A stretch of 64,000 bases of DNA from contig NZ_QBUH01000004.1 of assembly GCF_003058195.1 (NCBI RefSeq), positions 372,001-436,000 of the forward strand. The letters run 5' to 3'. The notes below the pieces were generated by a model. It was not told the origin of the DNA and did not search any database. It was given only the letters and a program-made list of their open reading frames with translations. Both the position numbers and the translations under genes were made by a program. Shown piece by piece: positions 35,548-44,850 of this stretch; positions within the stretch are counted from its first letter, which is position 1; every line of letters begins with the position of its first letter. The stretch comes from Elizabethkingia sp. YR214. Its GTDB lineage: Bacteria > Bacteroidota > Bacteroidia > Flavobacteriales > Weeksellaceae.

Positions 35548-35701
35548 ATAGAACTTTTGTCCTGATTATGAATATTTTTAGGTGTTTTTAGATAAGGACA
35601 GGGAGCACAAACAATTTATATTTGTTGTTTTTCCATTAGCTAAAAGTTCTATTGGGGTTATTTGGTATATGGAGAAATGTAATTCTATATAAAAGATTAG
35701 T

Positions 35702-36511
35702 ATGTACAGAAGGGTAAGAATTATTGTGACATTAGGTTTATTGTGGTTTTCAGGTGGATGTTTAAAAGCGCAGATTAGCCCGCCGGGATTGGGAGAAGCC
35801 AATACCGCTTTTTGGGGAGCTTTCGGAATTCGTCGTAAACTGGATTCTTTAGGAAAAAAACAAGCGCTCAGTTATATTGCAATTGGACGAAAGAGTAGTC
35901 CGGACAATGATAATCTATTTTCAAAGCAAGCTATTTTTGTAGCCAATCATGAAGTATTCAATTCATTTGCTCCTCATCAGCAATACAGCTATGCCATAAG
36001 CTATCGTAGACAAAATGAATATCAGAGTATAGAACCTTATGAAAAAGAAGGGGTAGAACAAGAATTCAGACTTTACGGAAGATATGCTTATACATTTAAT
36101 GTTGGAAGTCAATGGAAGTGGAAGAATACCATCCGTCAGGAATTCAGAAAATTTTTTGATGCCGATTTTCATAATGCTGAAGAGAACTTTCAGCTGAGAA
36201 CAAGACTGAAAAGTCAGTTGACATATAATTTATCTGAGAAAAACAGTCAAAAGCTGGCATTAAGCGTAGAGACACTATTTTCTACAAGTTATATGAACGA
36301 ACCAGAAACCCACTGGGCTCCTTTTGCTTATAAAGAAATGCGTATAGCTCTTTATTATATGTTCAATATTCCCAATTCTCCTTTCTCAATGGACATCGGT
36401 TATATGGATGATTTGATCAGTGGAAGTCATAGTGCTTCTAAAGGTGGCGTACATTATTTAGCAGCAGATTTAATCTGGAACCTTCCCTATAAAAAGAGCG
36501 GTATAGAATAA
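35702..36511 (+). CDS. DUF2490-type envelope protein
   Basis: A 269-residue protein with a signal peptide (RIIVTLGLLWFSGGCLKAQ). It contains alternating aromatic strands (QYSYAISYRRQNEYQSIE, RLYGRYAYTFNVGSQWKWKN, FRKFFDADFHNAEENFQLRT) and the pattern of DUF2490 outer-membrane proteins, which are probably barrels of unknown function. It follows the receptor by 240 bases and a terminator, so it may be expressed separately. Its placement could link it to sugar uptake, but that is only proximity. Confidence 0.65.
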   Translation: MYRRVRIIVTLGLLWFSGGCLKAQISPPGLGEANTAFWGAFGIRRKLDSLGKKQALSYIAIGRKSSPDNDNLFSKQAIFVANHEVFNSFAPHQQYSYAISYRRQNEYQSIEPYEKEGVEQEFRLYGRYAYTFNVGSQWKWKNTIRQEFRKFFDADFHNAEENFQLRTRLKSQLTYNLSEKNSQKLALSVETLFSTSYMNEPETHWAPFAYKEMRIALYYMFNIPNSPFSMDIGYMDDLISGSHSASKGGVHYLAADLIWNLPYKKSGIE

Positions 36512-36584
36512 ATTCTAGAAATTAGAATTTGGTTGGATGATTTCACCTAAATTGTTGATGGCCGAAAATGTATATTTTTTGTCA

Positions 36585-36615
36585 TTGCAGCCAGATAACA
36601 TTCTCTGTACATTTG
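36585..36615 (+). promoter_or_regulatory. Promoter of the GlxA-type regulator gene
   Basis: TTG (36585-36587), 20 bases, then TACATTTG (36608-36615) fits the Bacteroidota consensus. The leader before ATG 36635 would be about 14 bases. Confidence 0.6.
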
Positions 36616-36634
36616 CATCAAAGACAATGGAAGC

Positions 36635-37636
36635 ATGAAGCAGATATCTAACGACAGAGTAATGAAAAATATAGTGTTACTCATATTACCACAGGTACAG
36701 TTATTGGATGTAGCGGGGCCTTGTGATGTATTTACATCAGCAAATATTTTTCTGGCAGATCAAAAGCCCGGTTCTGGCTATAAAGTATTTCTTGTTTCAG
36801 GAATAAGAGATAAAATGATAACCTCGAGTTCCGGAGTAGCGCTAAGCTGTAGTCATACAATTTACGACATAGACTTTCCTGTAGATACACTATTAATAGC
36901 AGGCACTTCGCTTTCAGTTTTGGATGAAATAGATCCGGAAATATACCATTGTTTGCAGGATAATGTAGCTGGAGTAAGAAGAATGGGATCGGTTTGTATT
37001 GGAGCTTTTGTATTAGCAAAAGCTGGTTTACTAAATGGAAAGCAAGTAACAACTCACTGGAAATATGCTGATACACTACAGAATTCTTATCCGGAATTAG
37101 ATGTTAATGTTAATCCATTTTTTATCAGGGATCAGCAATTGTATACATCAGGCGGAGTAACCTCCGGAATGGATCTCGCTTTGGCATTATTGGAGGAAGA
37201 TTTTGGTAAACCTTTGGCAGCAGAAGTTGCACGACACCTTGTATTGCATCTGCGAAGATCTGGCGTCCAGTCTCAGTTTGGAAATGCTCTGCCCGATTAT
37301 GATATAATGAGTTCTTTTGTAAAGGAGGTACGGAACATGCTTAAACAAAATCTGAGTAAGAATATCACAATTGAAGATATGGCTGAAAATATGAATATGA
37401 GTGTCCGCAATTTTTCCAGAGTTTTTCTAAAAGAATCGGGAATAACACCGGGGCATTTTTTAGAAAAAATGAGACTGGATCAGGCAAAAAATATGCTGGA
37501 ATATACAGCGATGAGCATTGATACAATTGCTGAAAAATGTGGTTTTAGCAGTGCCGTTTCACTCCGAAGACTTTTTATAAAGCATATTTCCATGTCTCCT
37601 GCTCAGTACAGAAAGGCTTTCAACGGAGCAGAGTAA
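36635..37636 (+). CDS. GlxA-family regulator (DJ-1/PfpI plus AraC helix-turn-helix)
   Basis: A 333-residue protein with a DJ-1/PfpI amidotransferase-like domain (about 10-185) and a C-terminal AraC helix-turn-helix pair (about 225-330: TIEDMAENMNMSVRNFSRVF and IDTIAEKCGFSSAVSLRRLF). The elbow GSVCIGAFVLA keeps the conserved Cys; the domain usually acts as a sensor here rather than as an enzyme. Met-1 (MKQISNDRV) or Met-10 (MKNIVLLIL) may start the protein; both are reasonable. A DJ-1-only gene follows 105 bases downstream, and this regulator may control it. Confidence 0.88.
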   Translation: MKQISNDRVMKNIVLLILPQVQLLDVAGPCDVFTSANIFLADQKPGSGYKVFLVSGIRDKMITSSSGVALSCSHTIYDIDFPVDTLLIAGTSLSVLDEIDPEIYHCLQDNVAGVRRMGSVCIGAFVLAKAGLLNGKQVTTHWKYADTLQNSYPELDVNVNPFFIRDQQLYTSGGVTSGMDLALALLEEDFGKPLAAEVARHLVLHLRRSGVQSQFGNALPDYDIMSSFVKEVRNMLKQNLSKNITIEDMAENMNMSVRNFSRVFLKESGITPGHFLEKMRLDQAKNMLEYTAMSIDTIAEKCGFSSAVSLRRLFIKHISMSPAQYRKAFNGAE

Positions 37637-37741
37637 TTACATTACATTTTTTTGATTTCATAGTATAGCCGACGATCGTAGATCTTCGGAAAGCAAAAGC
37701 TATGTCCGATTCTGAAAACATTAATATTAAATAATACAATT

Positions 37742-38365
37742 ATGGAACAAGTACAAAATGCTAAAATGATGAATGTTGCATTTCTGGTTTATGATCAGGT
37801 AGAAATGTTAGACCTGAATGGGCCTCTGGATGTTTTTGTAAAAGCAAACGTGATTCGCCCCGGAAGTTATAACAATTATACCGTAGGAAGAACAAAAGAT
37901 GCTGTGCGTGCCGAGGCCAATACGATGTCTATTATTCCTGCTTACGATATACATACCTGTCCGGAGCCTGATATGATTGTTGTTCCGGGCGCTAATCCGG
38001 AACAGATTATGAAGCTTCTTCAGGATCCGGAATTCCAGGAAACAGCATTACAATGGGTAAAGAATAAATATAAAAACGGTACGGAAATTTTTACAGTATG
38101 TACGGGGAGCATGTTATTATCAAATACCGGGATACTGGCTAACTATGATATTACAACACATAGTATGCTAATAGATACTCTGGAGCAACATAATCCGGAA
38201 AGTAATATAAAGAGAGGAGTACGATATGTGGACCAAGGTCAGTTAATAACTACTGCAGGTATTACGGCCGGAATAGATGCAGCGCTTTATCTTATAGGCA
38301 AGCACTATGGGCAGGAAATGGTGGATACCATTATAGAGCTATTCGAGTATCAGCAAAAGAAATAG
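37742..38365 (+). CDS. DJ-1/PfpI-family protein (isonitrile-hydratase-like)
   Basis: A 207-residue single-domain DJ-1/PfpI protein. The nucleophile elbow is FTVCTGSMLLSNTGIL with its Cys, and the sequence TTHSMLIDTL follows, as in proteins like isonitrile hydratase InhA of Pseudomonas. The Glu in NGPLDVFVKANV could be the acidic partner. The reaction is not certain: members include hydratases, proteases and glyoxalases. It follows the GlxA-type regulator, which shares its sensor fold. Confidence 0.85.
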   Translation: MEQVQNAKMMNVAFLVYDQVEMLDLNGPLDVFVKANVIRPGSYNNYTVGRTKDAVRAEANTMSIIPAYDIHTCPEPDMIVVPGANPEQIMKLLQDPEFQETALQWVKNKYKNGTEIFTVCTGSMLLSNTGILANYDITTHSMLIDTLEQHNPESNIKRGVRYVDQGQLITTAGITAGIDAALYLIGKHYGQEMVDTIIELFEYQQKK

Positions 38366-38381
38366 ATGCAGTGTATTAATA

Positions 38382-38410
38382 AAAAAACCGCTTTATTTAA
38401 GCGGTTTTTT
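38382..38410. terminator. Bidirectional terminator overlapping a coding end
   Basis: AAAACCGCTT/AAGCGGTTTT with a 5-base loop and T-runs on both sides. The right arm encodes the last codons of the minus-strand NTF2-like gene. Confidence 0.8.
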
Positions 38411-38917
38411 ATTTTGGAAATCTTTCAGAACTTTTGCTTCATCCGGAGTTTTTAGTTTTGTGACATCGTTAGCAAGATCATTTGGAACCGTCATAGAAAG
38501 TACATATTGTACAATCTGCCATTTTCCGTTTTCCTTAATCAGAACACCAGATCCTCTGCAAAGGCTCATATTTTTAGTGTCCAAAACTTCATCTACCCAT
38601 GCTGTATTGCCGTCTTTAGAAAAAGAAATATGGCGGTCCACAGCTGTGAAATCCCATGCTCTGCCACGATCGAAATAAGGTTTGGCAAAACCTATAAATT
38701 CTGATTTTGTCCAACGCTCGGTAGCATCAGTTCCGATATAAATGGATTTATCATGTAGTAATCCGAAATAGCCATTAAAGTCTGCTTTTGCAGCCGCCTG
38801 ATGCCAGCTGGTCATTAATTTGTCAATTTGCTGTTCTGCTTTTTGTGCTTTTGCAGTAAAAATACAAAGCATAAAAGCCAAAAGGAAAGTTAGTTTTTTC
38901 ATAATCAGAAAGTTCAA
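38393..38917 (-). CDS. Exported NTF2-like (SnoaL/DUF4440-type) protein
   Basis: A 174-residue protein with a signal peptide (MKKLTFLLAFMLCIFTAKAQ, reached from Met-6 of the frame). The mature domain is an NTF2-like cone: HQAAAKADFNGYFGLLHDKS, IGTDATERWTKSEFIGFAKP and GSGVLIKENGKWQIVQYVLS. Small exported proteins of this fold bind unknown ligands or act as steroid-isomerase-like enzymes. It starts at MNFLIMKKL or the internal Met-6. It is transcribed alone, and the minus-strand -7 candidate is TATATTTG at 38927-38920. Confidence 0.75.
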   Translation of the reverse strand: MNFLIMKKLTFLLAFMLCIFTAKAQKAEQQIDKLMTSWHQAAAKADFNGYFGLLHDKSIYIGTDATERWTKSEFIGFAKPYFDRGRAWDFTAVDRHISFSKDGNTAWVDEVLDTKNMSLCRGSGVLIKENGKWQIVQYVLSMTVPNDLANDVTKLKTPDEAKVLKDFQNKKPLK

Positions 38918-39030
38918 TTCAAATATATCAAATTTTATCTTATTGTGCTTAACAATGTCCTAATACTTAAAGGGTAACTATTAATTTAATTGTGTTGTTT
39001 ATGCTTTTAAAAAGTATCTGATTTAAAAAA

Positions 39031-41154
39031 TTAGAGAATCATAGAAAGCTGAATACGTTTCCGTTGGGAATCTATCTCTACAACTTTTACCTGCACATGC
39101 TGATGTAGTTTTACCACTTCACTGACATCAGAAACGAAGCCTTCTTTCAGTTGCGAAATATGCACGAGTCCGCTTTCTTTAATACCGATGTCTACAAAAC
39201 AGCCAAATGCTGTAATATTGTTAACGATGCCTGGCAGAATCATTCCGGTTTTTACATCCTCCAGTTTACGGATATTCTTATCAAATTCGAATACTTTAGC
39301 TGCTTTTCGGGGATCTAATCCTGGTTTTTCCAGTTCTTTCAGAATATCCTGAATTCCTAAAATACCTGTATGATCCGTAATGTAATTCTCAGATTTTACC
39401 AGAGCAATTTTTTCTTTATTGCCAATAAAGTCACTCAGTGAAATGTTGAGATCCTTAGCCATTTTCTCTACAATAGAGTAGGCTTCCGGGTGAACAGAAG
39501 AATTATCGAGTGGGTTTTCCGCTTCCCTGATGCGTAAAAATCCTGCAGCCTGCTGAAAAGCTTTTTCACCAAGTCGCGGAACTTTCTTTAAAGATTTTCT
39601 GTTTGCGAAGGCCCCGTTTTCACTACGGAAGTTTACAATATTTTCTGCCATTTTCTCTCCAATTCCCGAAACGTAGCTTAGCAAGGATTTACTGGCTGTA
39701 TTTAGATTAATTCCTACGGAGTTTACGCAACGCATAACAGTAGAGTCGAGTTCTTCTTTTAATAAAGTCTGATCCACATCATGCTGGTATTGTCCAACCC
39801 CAATAGATTTAGGATCGATCTTTACCAGTTCTGCCAACGGATCAGAAAGTCTTCGGCCAATAGACACAGCACCTCTTACCGTAACATCGTAGCTTGGGAA
39901 TTCCTCTCTTGCAATTTTGGAAGCTGAATAAACCGACGCTCCGGCTTCGGAGACCACAAAAACCTGTAAAGGTCTGTCAAATGCTATTTTTTTGATAAAG
40001 AATTCCGTTTCACGGGAAGCTGTTCCGTTTCCGATGGATATAGCTTCTATATTGTAGGCATTCACCATCGACCGAATTTTTTTCATAGCAGTTCCGGTTT
40101 CATTTTGTGGTGCGTGCGGGTATATATTTTCATTATGAAGCAAATCTCCTTTTTCGTCCAGACAAACAATTTTACATCCCGTTCTGTAGCCGGGATCTAT
40201 GGCTAAAATTCTTTTTTCACCTAAAGGCGAAGCGAGTAGTAGCTGGCGTAGATTTTCTGCAAAAACCTCAATAGCTTTGATATCGGCTTTTAGTTTTGCC
40301 TCCTGCAATACTTCATTAGAAATAGCGGGTTCGAGCAATCTTTTGTAAGCATCCTTTGCAGCCAGTTTTATCTGATCAGCACATTCATTATTGCTTCTGA
40401 TCATTGCTTTTTCTATAATCTGAAGAGCTTCGTCTTTATCAGCATCTATACTGAATTTTATAAATCCTTCGGCCTCAGCACGCAACATTGCCAGAAGTCG
40501 GTGCGAAGGGATTCTGGAGATACTTTCTTTCCAGTCAAAGTACTGAGAAAACTTCTGTGCAGCTTCCTCATCTTTTTTAGCCTTGACAACTTTGGAAGAA
40601 ATCTCGGCTTTGTATTGATATAATTTTCTCAGTTGTTTCCGGATGAAAAGATGTTCGTTCATCCACTCAGCTATAATATCACGTGCTCCCTGTAAAGCAT
40701 CTTCCTCTGAGGAAACATTATCCGAAAGATAGCGGGAAGAAGATGCGGTAAGGTCTGACGCATTCTGAGCCATAATGATTTTTGCCAGAGGTTCTAATCC
40801 TAAAGCTCTTGCTGTATCGGCTTTTGTTTTCTTTTTCTTTTTATAAGGAAGGTAAAGATCTTCAAGATACTGAAGATCAAAAGAAGACTCTATTTTAGAC
40901 CGTAATTCTTCGGTTAAAGAATCCTGTTCTTCTATAGATTTTAAGATAGACTCCTTACGTTTAACGATTTCATCGTACTGTTTAGAAAGCTTAGCGATTT
41001 GTTCAATTTGTACTTCGTCCAGATTTCCTGTTCTGTCTTTTCTGTAGCGTGCTATAAAAGGAATAGTACAATCTTCTGAAAGAAGTTGTAATGTAGTTTC
41101 AATTCCTTTTGCAGGAGCTGATATATGTTGCTGAATATATTCGATTTTTGTCAT
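39031..41154 (-). CDS. tex: Tex-family S1 RNA-binding protein
   Basis: A 707-residue protein of the full Tex architecture: N-terminal helical domain (with CTIPFIARYRKDRTGNLDE), YqgF/RuvC-like fold around ILAIDPGYRTGCKIVCLDE, helix-hairpin-helix pair (LNTASKSLLSYVSGIGEKMA and FANRKSLKKVPRLGEKAF) and a C-terminal S1 domain (about 640-705: GMILPGIVNNITAFGCFVDI). Tex binds nucleic acid and supports transcription and rRNA handling in other bacteria. It is a monocistronic minus-strand gene. Confidence 0.95.
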   Translation of the reverse strand: MTKIEYIQQHISAPAKGIETTLQLLSEDCTIPFIARYRKDRTGNLDEVQIEQIAKLSKQYDEIVKRKESILKSIEEQDSLTEELRSKIESSFDLQYLEDLYLPYKKKKKTKADTARALGLEPLAKIIMAQNASDLTASSSRYLSDNVSSEEDALQGARDIIAEWMNEHLFIRKQLRKLYQYKAEISSKVVKAKKDEEAAQKFSQYFDWKESISRIPSHRLLAMLRAEAEGFIKFSIDADKDEALQIIEKAMIRSNNECADQIKLAAKDAYKRLLEPAISNEVLQEAKLKADIKAIEVFAENLRQLLLASPLGEKRILAIDPGYRTGCKIVCLDEKGDLLHNENIYPHAPQNETGTAMKKIRSMVNAYNIEAISIGNGTASRETEFFIKKIAFDRPLQVFVVSEAGASVYSASKIAREEFPSYDVTVRGAVSIGRRLSDPLAELVKIDPKSIGVGQYQHDVDQTLLKEELDSTVMRCVNSVGINLNTASKSLLSYVSGIGEKMAENIVNFRSENGAFANRKSLKKVPRLGEKAFQQAAGFLRIREAENPLDNSSVHPEAYSIVEKMAKDLNISLSDFIGNKEKIALVKSENYITDHTGILGIQDILKELEKPGLDPRKAAKVFEFDKNIRKLEDVKTGMILPGIVNNITAFGCFVDIGIKESGLVHISQLKEGFVSDVSEVVKLHQHVQVKVVEIDSQRKRIQLSMIL

Positions 41155-41217
41155 ATTAAATAGAAAGAACCGCTAAGATAAGAGAAGTATAGGGGATTTA
41201 AAGAATTTAGAATTAAA

Positions 41218-41246
41218 AAAACGAGAAGCATTCTACCTCTCGTTTT
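41218..41246. terminator. Bidirectional-looking terminator after poxB
   Basis: AAAACGAGA/TCTCGTTTT stem with an 11-base loop; on the minus strand it is followed by TTTTTT. Confidence 0.75.
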
Positions 41247-41282
41247 TTATGACTGAAATCTTTTGGCTAAATAGAATTGTGC

Positions 41283-43010
41283 CTAGAAAATATGCTTATA
41301 ATTAGATTTTATAGTGTCCAGTACTTCATTTACACGGCCACCAAGCATTAATTTGGTCATAGATTTTGCCATACCGATAATCTGACCAGCGTCTACCTTC
41401 GGCGGCATTGCCAGTGCATTTGGATTGGTAAAAACATTTAGGAGATAAGGACCGTTATGCTCGAAAGCTTGTTTTACAGCAGCTTCAACATCTCCAACAT
41501 TATGGATGTTTTCTCCAATAATTCCCATTGCATCTGCAACTTTGGCAAAATCAGGATTAATCATATCTGTCTGATTATCCGGAAGACCGGCAACCTGCAT
41601 TTCCAGCCGAACCATTCCTAATGCTCTGTTGTTGAATACAATAATTTTAACGGGAAGATTGTACTGATGAATGGTTGCTAAATCACCTAATAACATGGAA
41701 ATTCCACCATCACCACACATGGCTACAACTTGTCTTTCAGGATGGGAGAGTGCTGCCCCTATTGCCATTGGCATTGCATTGGCCATGGAACCATGATTAA
41801 ATGAACCCAGCATTTTTCTTTTACCGGTTGCTTTTATAAAGCGAGCTCCCCATACACAGGTCATTCCGGTATCTACGGTAAAAATAGTATCATCATTGGC
41901 ATTATTACAGATTGTAGAAGCCAGGAATTCAGGCTGGATATTATCTTCCAATCCGGAATCCTTAACATAAGTCTCCAGGTTTTCTTTTACTTTCTCATAA
42001 TATTTCAGCTGTTCATCAAGGAAATCCGAATCATCCTTAGCATTTATAAGAGGCAAAAGCGCTTTGATCGTTTCTTTAGCATCTCCACAGAGCCCTAAAT
42101 CGACTCTTGCACGTCGGCCTAAACGTTCCGGAGCTAAGTCAATCTGTGCAATTTTATTTTTCTCAGGCATAAAAGCCTGATAAGGGAAATCGGTACCAAA
42201 TAGCAAAATTAAATCAGAATCACACATACTGTTATAGGCAGAGGGGAGTCCTAGTAGTCCCGTCATTCCGACTTCATTCGGATTGTCATGCTGCATGGAC
42301 ATCTTTCCACGGAAAGAATAGCCTACAGGAGCTTTCAGATGTTGTGACAGCTGAACAACTTCTGCATGTGCATTCTCGGCTCCTATACCACAGAAAATGG
42401 TTATTTTTTTGTTTTCATTAATGAGATCCGCAAGCTGCTGTAATTCCTGATCATTAGGGCGGATTAAAGGTTGGGTAAAGAAAAAACGATTGGAAGTTAC
42501 ATTTTCTTTAGCTTTTAGTTCGGAAACATCTCCGGGAAGCCCCACAACAGCAACACCCTTTTTAGAGATAGCATGCTGGATAGCCGTTTGCAAAATTCTG
42601 GGAGCCTGTTCCGGTGTCATAATCATCTGATTGTAAACACTGCAATCGTCAAATAATTTGATGGTGTTGGTTTCCTGAAAATAGTCCATTCCCATTTCAT
42701 TGGTATTAATGGTGGAAGCAATAACAAGCATTGGAGCATGTCCGCGATGTGCATCGTAAACACCATTGATAAGGTGTACATGCCCCGGACCACAACTTCC
42801 TGCACAACAAGCTAAGCCATCCAATTCGGCTTCAGCTGCTGCTGCATAAGCACCAACTTCTTCATGCCGGACATGTATCCATTTTATTTTTCCGTTTTTA
42901 CGGACAGCATCATTCAAATGATTGAGGCTATCTCCAGTAACAGCATAAATACGTTTAATACCTGCATCAACAAGCATATCGACCATTTGCTCGGCAATAT
43001 TTTTTTCCAT
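41283..43010 (-). CDS. poxB: Pyruvate dehydrogenase (quinone)/pyruvate oxidase, ThDP-dependent
   Basis: A 575-residue enzyme. Motifs: RHEEVGAYAAAAEAELDG (ThDP Glu), SCGPGHVHLINGVYDAHRG, FRGKMSMQHDNPNEVGMTG (middle domain) and the ThDP-Mg site MCGDGGISMLLGDLATI. Size and order match E. coli PoxB (572 residues), and the C terminus (GGRVNEVLDTIKSNY) aligns with the lipid-activation peptide of PoxB. It should oxidise pyruvate to acetate and CO2, passing electrons to a quinone at the membrane. A minus-strand -7 element is at 43036-43043. Its usual alternatives are acetolactate synthase-like enzymes, but the C terminus favours PoxB. Confidence 0.92.
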   Translation of the reverse strand: MEKNIAEQMVDMLVDAGIKRIYAVTGDSLNHLNDAVRKNGKIKWIHVRHEEVGAYAAAAEAELDGLACCAGSCGPGHVHLINGVYDAHRGHAPMLVIASTINTNEMGMDYFQETNTIKLFDDCSVYNQMIMTPEQAPRILQTAIQHAISKKGVAVVGLPGDVSELKAKENVTSNRFFFTQPLIRPNDQELQQLADLINENKKITIFCGIGAENAHAEVVQLSQHLKAPVGYSFRGKMSMQHDNPNEVGMTGLLGLPSAYNSMCDSDLILLFGTDFPYQAFMPEKNKIAQIDLAPERLGRRARVDLGLCGDAKETIKALLPLINAKDDSDFLDEQLKYYEKVKENLETYVKDSGLEDNIQPEFLASTICNNANDDTIFTVDTGMTCVWGARFIKATGKRKMLGSFNHGSMANAMPMAIGAALSHPERQVVAMCGDGGISMLLGDLATIHQYNLPVKIIVFNNRALGMVRLEMQVAGLPDNQTDMINPDFAKVADAMGIIGENIHNVGDVEAAVKQAFEHNGPYLLNVFTNPNALAMPPKVDAGQIIGMAKSMTKLMLGGRVNEVLDTIKSNYKHIF

Positions 43011-43035
43011 AATGTTTTGTTTTGATGGTTTCTAA

Positions 43036-43043
43036 CAAAGCTA
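43036..43043 (-). promoter_or_regulatory. -7 element for poxB
   Basis: Minus-strand TAGCTTTG fits TAnnTTTG, 25 bases before the start codon. No -33 element at the usual spacing. Confidence 0.45.
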
Positions 43044-43267
43044 CAGCCTTTTTATTTATCAGTATTTATTAAAATTATTCATGTAATACTTTCGTGTTAT
43101 AAACGGAATATTTGCAGGATACAGATTCTTAGCCGTTTCTTTATTGATTCAGGATAATTTTAGATTTATTTTATATTACCCTATAAAAAGCACAATCCTC
43201 TAAATGTTTACACAAATAGAGGATGGCTCACAGCTAGTTTTACACAAAATTAAAACCAATAATATAT

Positions 43268-44095
43268 TTAATCTTCAAAGACGAATTTTCGTTTTTCATT
43301 CCTTTTCGGTATCCCATGGATCTTGTCGTACAAATAAGCCAGGACGGTAGGTTTTTTATAAATTCTGCTATATCTGTATCTGGTATTGAAGTGTCTCAGA
43401 TGTATTTTATAGGCATCGTACCCGATTACAATAAGTAAACATAGACTGATGACATAAAATACTCTGAACTCCAGATAGTAATAGGTAAGACCAGAGAATA
43501 CGGCTCCCGCTACATAGGCAATCATAATACTGATAAGCACTTTTGCTCTGGCAATAAGTTCCGGATTCTTTCTGTACTTTTTATGAGTAAACATAGAAAA
43601 TAAGATTCCAAGGTCGGTTGTTGTACCTGTAAGGTGGGTTGTTTTTATCGAGAAGTTGGAAATACTTGCAGTAAGACCGTTTTGTAAACCTGTTGCGAAT
43701 AACATTAGTGCAACCAGATATTCGGTTTCTTCCAGTGTTTTTTGATAATAAAACTGCCCGTAAATACCTACAAATAACAGACACATAATTTCCAGCACAA
43801 TTGGCATTGCATGTGCAAAATACTTGCTCTTTTTGTTGAAATTTATGACAATAAGGTTGGATAAAAAGCTTCCGAAGAAGAATAGGAAAATCCATCCTCC
43901 AACAACTGCAGCTTTAGCCCAGCTTCCCTTACTTATTTCAGCAGCCAGAATAGCATAGTGTCCCGTTACATTTGAGGTAAATGAGAGAAATATCAATAAA
44001 GAGGCTATATTTATAGTACCGGCCGTAAAAGCTGTCAGCGTCCCCAGCCTGATATTATCTCCCAGTGTCCTGCTGCTACTATAATTCCTTAACAT
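43268..44095 (-). CDS. DUF1275 (YoaK-like) membrane protein
   Basis: A 275-residue protein with about six or seven membrane helices. LRNYSSSRTLGDNIRLG leads into helix 1; FTAGTINIASLLIFLSFTSNVTGHY and FATGLQNGLTASISNFSIKTTHLTGTTTDLG (partial quotations) are DUF1275 marks. The tail is basic and polar. Function is unknown across the family. It begins 25 bases after the Usp-like gene ends and is probably in the same operon. Confidence 0.85.
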   Translation of the reverse strand: MLRNYSSSRTLGDNIRLGTLTAFTAGTINIASLLIFLSFTSNVTGHYAILAAEISKGSWAKAAVVGGWIFLFFFGSFLSNLIVINFNKKSKYFAHAMPIVLEIMCLLFVGIYGQFYYQKTLEETEYLVALMLFATGLQNGLTASISNFSIKTTHLTGTTTDLGILFSMFTHKKYRKNPELIARAKVLISIMIAYVAGAVFSGLTYYYLEFRVFYVISLCLLIVIGYDAYKIHLRHFNTRYRYSRIYKKPTVLAYLYDKIHGIPKRNEKRKFVFED

Positions 44096-44120
44096 TTGTG
44101 CGTTTTTTAATCGTTATTAT

Positions 44121-44621
44121 TTAGCTTCCTGTGCTTGCGAATATCTCCGCAAGTCTTCCTCTTTCCGGTAAGCTCTGAGGAACTTCAACGGAAATTTCTG
44201 TGTATTGCAATTCTTTACATTTTCTGATGTAAGGAATAATACTGAATTTTCCTTTTCCTTTGCTTCTTACAGAAGGAGAGTAGTAAGCTTCCTGAATGTT
44301 TGTTGCTTTTACATAATTGTTGAATGTTCTTTGGAAACTTCCTGTGAAAACATCACATACAATTTTGTCAATCAGGTGTGAGTATTTGTTTCGAATAATT
44401 TCATAAGCATCACAGAATTCCTGTGGTCTTATTTTATTGAAAATTGTGTTTTTGTTTGTGAACAGGAGATCTCTTATAGAGTCACTCATGTCGTATCCGG
44501 AAACAAACAGTATGTTATATTGAGTATTATCTTGTAAAGCGTTTTTTTCCTGTAATACTCTTTTCAATATATTTAATGATTCTAGTGAGTAATCGGTGGC
44601 TATTAAAATGGTCTTGCTCAT
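44121..44621 (-). CDS. Universal-stress-like (UspA-fold) protein
   Basis: A 166-residue protein whose N terminus KTILIATDYSLESLNILKRV matches the first strand and helix of UspA-type proteins, and a central strand NILFVSGYDMSD follows. The ATP-binding glycine loop is not clear, so nucleotide binding is uncertain and the match is only partial. It precedes the DUF1275 gene by 25 bases. A minus-strand -7 candidate, TAGTTTTG, is at 44670-44663. Confidence 0.55.
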   Translation of the reverse strand: MSKTILIATDYSLESLNILKRVLQEKNALQDNTQYNILFVSGYDMSDSIRDLLFTNKNTIFNKIRPQEFCDAYEIIRNKYSHLIDKIVCDVFTGSFQRTFNNYVKATNIQEAYYSPSVRSKGKGKFSIIPYIRKCKELQYTEISVEVPQSLPERGRLAEIFASTGS

Positions 44622-44779
44622 AACTTTGGGGTTTGGTTCTGTATTATCTTATTTTGATGATACAAAACTATACCCACCGTATTAGAAAGACTTTGGAAAC
44701 AAATTAAAATGTGATTAACGAGATTAAAATGAGATTAGAATTTTAATTTTGATAAATTTTTGAAAGCTGTATAAAGATA

Positions 44780-44805
44780 AAAACCTTACAATTTTGTAAG
44801 GTTTT
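44780..44805. terminator. Terminator after the histidine kinase gene
   Basis: Perfect 12-bp stem AAAACCTTACAA/TTGTAAGGTTTT with a 2-base loop and T-rich sequence on both sides. Confidence 0.8.
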
Positions 44806-44850
44806 TTAATATGTAAATATAGGCGCTCACAGAGCGATAGATTAGCTTAT

